From: Planctomycetaceae bacterium
GTDB lineage: Bacteria; Planctomycetota; Planctomycetia; Pirellulales; Pirellulaceae
NCBI GenBank assembly: GCA_002726245.1
Contig: PBSM01000168.1
Span: 1-64,000, forward strand
Direction: 5' to 3'
Length of the DNA stretch: 64,000 bases
Shown: positions 52,901-58,900 of the stretch, piece after piece
Position numbering within the stretch: the first letter of the stretch is position 1
Layout of the letters: every line of letters starts with the position of its first letter
Program-made: the position numbers and the translations under genes
The notes under the pieces: model-generated
What the model saw: the letters and a program-made list of their open reading frames with translations, nothing else
Databases searched by the model: none
What the model was told of the DNA's origin: nothing

Positions 52901-55900
52901 CGATTTCAATCCGTCCGCACGGGTTCGGTTGGATGCTTCAGGTGCTGGCGGTCGCGTCACGCAGATTGGACCGATCGGTGATCAGGATGCCTTCACGATC
53001 GACGATCGTGTACATACGTTGCTCACCTTTGAGTTTGACAGTGTCGGCGGCCTGAACACCCCTGGGGCTCGTCCGATTAGCTTCAGCCCGGCGGACAGCG
53101 CCGATGATCTTGTCGAGACCATTGTGGCAGCGCTCAAGAATGCCGTTCTGGTCGGCGACTTGAACCTGCTCACGCCAGTCAACCTTGGCAACGGTGTTAT
53201 CGACATCGATGCCGACGCCGATCTCTCGCTTGCCATCGTCCAAAGCCAAGCCAACGCGATCAGTTCGACCGGCACTCCCGGCGGGATTGCCGATGGCCAA
53301 ACCTTCACGCTCAGCGACGGTACCCGCGTGCTGACGTTCGAGTTTGACCGCAACGGCAAGTTCGTAGAGCAATGGCTTCCGATCAGCTACACCGGGTCGG
53401 GCGATGCCAACCTGCTAGGAGTGGCGATTGCCTCCGCGATCAATGCTCAGACTTCCACGCTGACCGCTGTTGACATCGGAAACGGGCGGATCAATTTGCA
53501 GGTCGCCGACGAAGACGGCGTCCGCTTCGACGGCGTGTTTGTACCGGGCACGACGGCACCGATCACCGTCACCGCTTCCGACGCCGGGTTCCTTGATGCA
53601 TGGTTTGACTTCAACCAAGACGGCGATTGGGACGATCCAGGTGAAGACGTCTTCACCAGCATCGCGCTTGTGGCTGGCGAAAACCACTTGCAAGTTGTTG
53701 TGCCGCCACCTGCTCCCTCACCAAGCATCCTGCCTTTGGGCGACACTTACGCCCGCTTCCGTTTCAGTAGCGCCGGCAATCTGCTGCCAACCGGATTGGC
53801 CGTTGACGGTGAAGTCGAAGACTACAAAGTCCGAGTGATCACCAACGCAGTTCCAGTCGCCGTGGGCATTCCGGACCTCACGGTGGCGGAGGATTCGCCG
53901 CCGACCACGCTGCAGATGTTCAATATCGATGGGTTGAACGGTTTTGCCTTCGACGATAGCGATTTACGCAATGGCAACGGTGACGTGCTGCGATTCAGCG
54001 TCGGTACTCACACGATCGATGTTGTCGATACCGGATCGTTGTTCCAAGAAGGCACACAGGTGCTAATCACCTCCCAGGTTGGCAATACGTTGGTCTTCGA
54101 ATTCGACAACGACGGCTCGCTCTCTTCGGGAGCCTTTGCGGTTCCTTTCACCGCGAATATGACTCGCGAAGCAATCGCAACGTCGCTGGCTCAAGCAATT
54201 GAGTCCAGCCAAGGTAGTGTTTCGGCTAGTGTCGATTCGCAAGATCCAAGTCTCGTACGCCTAACGGGCGATCAAGCCGCATCGAGTAACTCAGCAAGCG
54301 CGGTCGTTACCGGTAATACCAACATCTTGGTTCCGTCCGTCGATATCAACGGCAGCGACATCACGCTTGACTACCAGAAAGATCAGAACGGCTTTGTTGA
54401 TGTGACGGTTCGTGCGACGGATCACGGTGGATTGTTTGTCGAACAAACATTCCGCGTGACGGTCGATCCTCGCAATGATCAGCCGACAGCAGATGGCGTC
54501 TCCAATGCGCGGTTGCAGACCGCTGCCGCTACGTGCAACGTGTCATTTGACCTGAATACCGTGAACACCTGTGAAGATCACCCGACAGTGATCACGGTTA
54601 CCGGCAGCGACGGTGACCCGTTGCCTAATGAGAATCAGGTGCTGGAGTTCTCATTCGATGCCGGCGGCACGACGGGAACGATCACGAATGTGAATCAGCA
54701 AACGGGCGAGTTCACGTTCACGCCAGCGACCAACTTCCATGGCACCGAGACGATTGTTTATATCGTTCGCGACGACGCGACCGCGGGCCCGACGGTGCAA
54801 CTCGTTAGCGAACGCTTCACCGTAACCTTGAACGTCGCTTCTATCAACGACGCGCCGATTGGGATCGATCAGAGTTTTATCACCCAGGAAGATACGGCGA
54901 TTGAGATCAATCTCTGTCCGGACGCGGCTGTCGATTGCACCGGCGTGATCTCGCCGGCAGGCGATGACGATGGCAACCTGAGCACCAGCGAAGGTGACAG
55001 CCTGGTCTTCACGATCGCTCAGTTCCCAGGCAATGGAACGTTCACCAGCGGTGTCGATATCGATGGGACCGTGACTGGAGTCGTCGGTCGTGTAACCGGG
55101 TCGATCATGTATCAACCCGATGCCGACTTCAATAACAACGCCAACATGCCGACGGGTCCAGACACTTTCACGTTCAACGTGACGGATGACGGTACTCCGA
55201 ACGCTACGAGCGCAGCACCGGCAACGGTCTCGATTAACGTCACGCCCGAGAACGATCCGCCGATTCCTGCCGTCGATGCGATTGCAACGGCTTCGACATG
55301 CCAGCCGACGACGGACGGCCAGAATGTTGTGACTTGCGAAGGCCATACGGCGACGTTGACACTCGGCGGCGACGACGGAGATCCGGAGTCGATTCAACAG
55401 CTCACCTTCCAACTGCTCGACCCGACCACCAACATGCTCGTGGACGGGCCGATAACACTGTCGAACGGAACCCTGTCCGCGATCAATCAGGCCAATGGTC
55501 AGGTTGTCTTCTCGCCGACGACGGGCTTTAACGGCCAGATGACTTTCGTCTTCGAGGCGATGGATGACGGTTCCCCTCCACAGTCGGCTCGCACCACGGT
55601 CACGATCGACGTCCAGCCGATCAATGCCCCGCCCGTCGTGACGTCCGTCGCCACGGTGACGTTGAACGAGGGTTTCGACGCCAGCATTCCTCTGAGCGCC
55701 GATGACGGCGACCCGGAAGTGGTCGAACAGCAAATCACTTTCTTCGTCGTTAATTCTCCGCAAAACGGCACGCTCAGCGGCGTTAGCGCGACAACCGGTG
55801 AAGTCACGGCCGCGCTCATTTACACGCCTGACCCCAAGTTCAACGGTCAAGATACATTTACCGTTCGTGCGCAGGACGACGATACCGCCGGCAACCCGCC

Positions 55901-58900
55901 CAACTTGTTCAGCGCCCTGGTGACGATCACGTTGGATGTCGCGCCGGTCAACGATCCACCCACCGCCGACGATCAGACGGTCGGCACAAACGAAGACGAA
56001 GTCGTCATTATCACCTTGACCGGCGACGATGGCGATCCGTTGCTGGGGCCGGCCGACGATCAAACGCTGACCTTCAGCATTGATCAGAACTCGGCGATGC
56101 GCGGGACAGTCACGCTGATCGATGCCGTGGCAGGCACGGTCCAATACACGCCTGATCCGGATTTCAACGGTACAGACAGCTTTACCTTCCGCGTCCAGGA
56201 CAACGGTTTGAGCCCGAATGACCTGTTGAGCGCGCGAGGCACGGTGAGCATTAATGTCACGGCCGTGAACGACCAGCCCGAATTCAATGTGGGCAATCCC
56301 AGTCCGATCAACGAAGACTCGGGCCCGCAGACCATCATCGCGTTTGCCAATGGGATTCGTCGCGGGCCGATAACAGCCACCGACGAGGTAAATCAAGTCG
56401 TCACATTCACGACAAGCAACAACAATAATTCGTTGTTCTTGCCGTCCGGGCAGCCGACCATTTCCAGCAGCGGTACGCTGACTTACACGCCTGCTCCGAA
56501 TGCCAATGGCTTGGCGATTCTGACGATCGTCGCGCAGGACAACGGCAGTCCCAATGCTCCGAATGACAACGTCAGTGACCCCGAGTTGGTAACTTTGAAT
56601 ATTCGGGCGATTAATGATCCGCCGCAGTTCATCAAGGGCTTGAATGTTTCGACGAACGAAGACGTTGCCCAACAGATTGTCTCAAACTGGGCCGCCAACA
56701 TTCTGGCAGGCCCGGTCTCGGCAATCGATGAAGCGACGCAAGGGCTGCAGTTCGACGTCACGTTCGTCGCCAGCGGCAACCTGTCGTTTGAATCGGGCCC
56801 GTCCGTCAATCCCACCACGGGTGATCTATCGTACAAGCCGACACCCAATACGAACGGCACCGCAACCATTAGTGTGACGCTACGAGACAACGGAGCCCCC
56901 GGCCCATCGCCGAACAACAACGTTTCACTAACCGAGACCTTCTCGATCACGGTCAATCCGATCAACGACGCGCCGGAGTTCACGCCCGGTGCGGACTTGA
57001 ACGTGGATGAAGATGCCGGCTTGGTGACGATCGAGGATTGGGCCACCGGCATTCGACGCGGTCCGACCGCGGCTACCGACGAGAACCAGCAGGGTCTGAC
57101 TTTCCTTACCAACATCTTGACGTTGAGCGGCGACCTGTCGTTCACGTCACTGCCGAATGTTGATCCCGTCCGTGGCGACCTGTCGTTCCAGACAAGTCCG
57201 AACAAGCACGGAAGGGCCACGGTGACGGTCCGACTTCGAGATACCGGTTCGCCCATCAGCCCTCATGACAACGAATCCGACGCGCATACACTGACAATCG
57301 ATGTCGCCCCGGTCAACGATCCGCCGGAATTCACGCTTGGTCCCAAGCAGCAGGTAGCCGAAGACACTCCAGCCCAGCAACTCTTTGGGTTTGTGACCGG
57401 CATTCGCCCCGGTCCGGTCTCGGCGGTGGATGAGAATCAGTCCGTGACTTTCACCAGCATCAATACGGACAACTCGCTGTTCGCCGTACAGCCGGCTGTG
57501 TCCGCCAACGGCACGTTGACCTACACACCCGCTGCCGACGCCAACGGCATCGCCGTTGTCACTGTGACTGGCGACGACGGCGGACTCGATACTGGCCCGA
57601 ACCAGCGCACGTCCAGCCAGGACTTCACCATCACGATCACCCCCGTGAACGACGCTCCGTCGCTAACCATCCCGGGTGCCCAGTTCGCGGCCGAAGACCT
57701 TCAACACGCGATTCCAGCGATCACCGTGGCGGATCCCGACGTGGACGAAAGCACTGGACAAGTCGAAGTGGAACTTCGTGTGACAAACGGAACATTGACC
57801 GTCAACACGAACATCGCCGGCGGGCTGGTGGCGAGTCAGTTATCTAACAACGGAACGGTAACGGTGACGATCCAGGCGACACCCGCTCAGATCAATACGA
57901 CCTTGACCCACACGGATGGACAGAACCCGCCGCGGCCTGACGGGCTGTTTTATCTGGGCAACCCCAACTTTCACGGCCAAGACCAGCTAGAAGTGACCGT
58001 TGACGATCTTGGAAACACCGGCGCGCCGGGAGCCGAGACAGAGAGCCGCACAGTGCCGATTTCGGTCTCTGCCGCCAACGATTCACCGACGGTCGTGAAC
58101 CCGATTGCTGACATCACCGTCCAAGAGGACGCATTGAACACGTTGGTCGAGTTGTTCCCACGAGTCTTCGATGATCCGGATGTGCTGACGGCAAATGACC
58201 AACTGACGATCACCGTCTTCAACAACACGAACCCGGCTGTTGTCAATGCGTCGGTAAGCGGCTCGGTCTTGACGCTGGCCGTCGTACCGAATGCGTTCGG
58301 CCAGACGGACATTACCATCGAGGCGCGAGATACTAGTGGTTCTTCCGTGCGAGACACGTTCACGATGTTTGTCACGCCTGAAAACGATGCTCCAACCACC
58401 GTCAACGACGCAGTTCTGGTGCCCGGTGATGCTTCAACCGTGATCCGTGTGCTCGACAACGATACCGATATCGACAGCGTGATCGATCCTGCGACGATCC
58501 AGATCACGTCGGCACCCGCCAACACGTCGGTCGTACCAAACACCAACGGGACGGTGACCTTCACACCGACTTCCGGCTTTAGCGGCGTTGCCACGTTCAC
58601 TTACATCGTCAACGACGTCGAAGGCGCGACATCGCTGCCGGCCAGCGTGGCGGTAACTGTCAACGATCCGCCAGTGGCTCGTGACGATTTGGTTTTCACG
58701 AACCAACAGGTGCCAGTCCAAATCTCCGTCCTGCTGGACAATGGCTTTGGTGCAGATACCGATGTGGACGGTACGATCGAGACCGGTTCGATTGTCATCG
58801 TGCAACAGCCCGGAAATGGCACTGCGAGTGCGAACGCCATGGGCGTCGTTACCTACACACCCAATCCCACTTTCTCGGGTACGGACTTCTTCCGCTATAC

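Noticed and set aside
54651-56672. A 673-codon open frame antisense to the giant gene, the longest of many there
   Set aside because: It lies fully inside the cadherin-like repeats, has a composition rich in Arg and Asp/Val typical of antisense frames in GC-biased genes, and shows no family motif, signal or ribosome-binding site.
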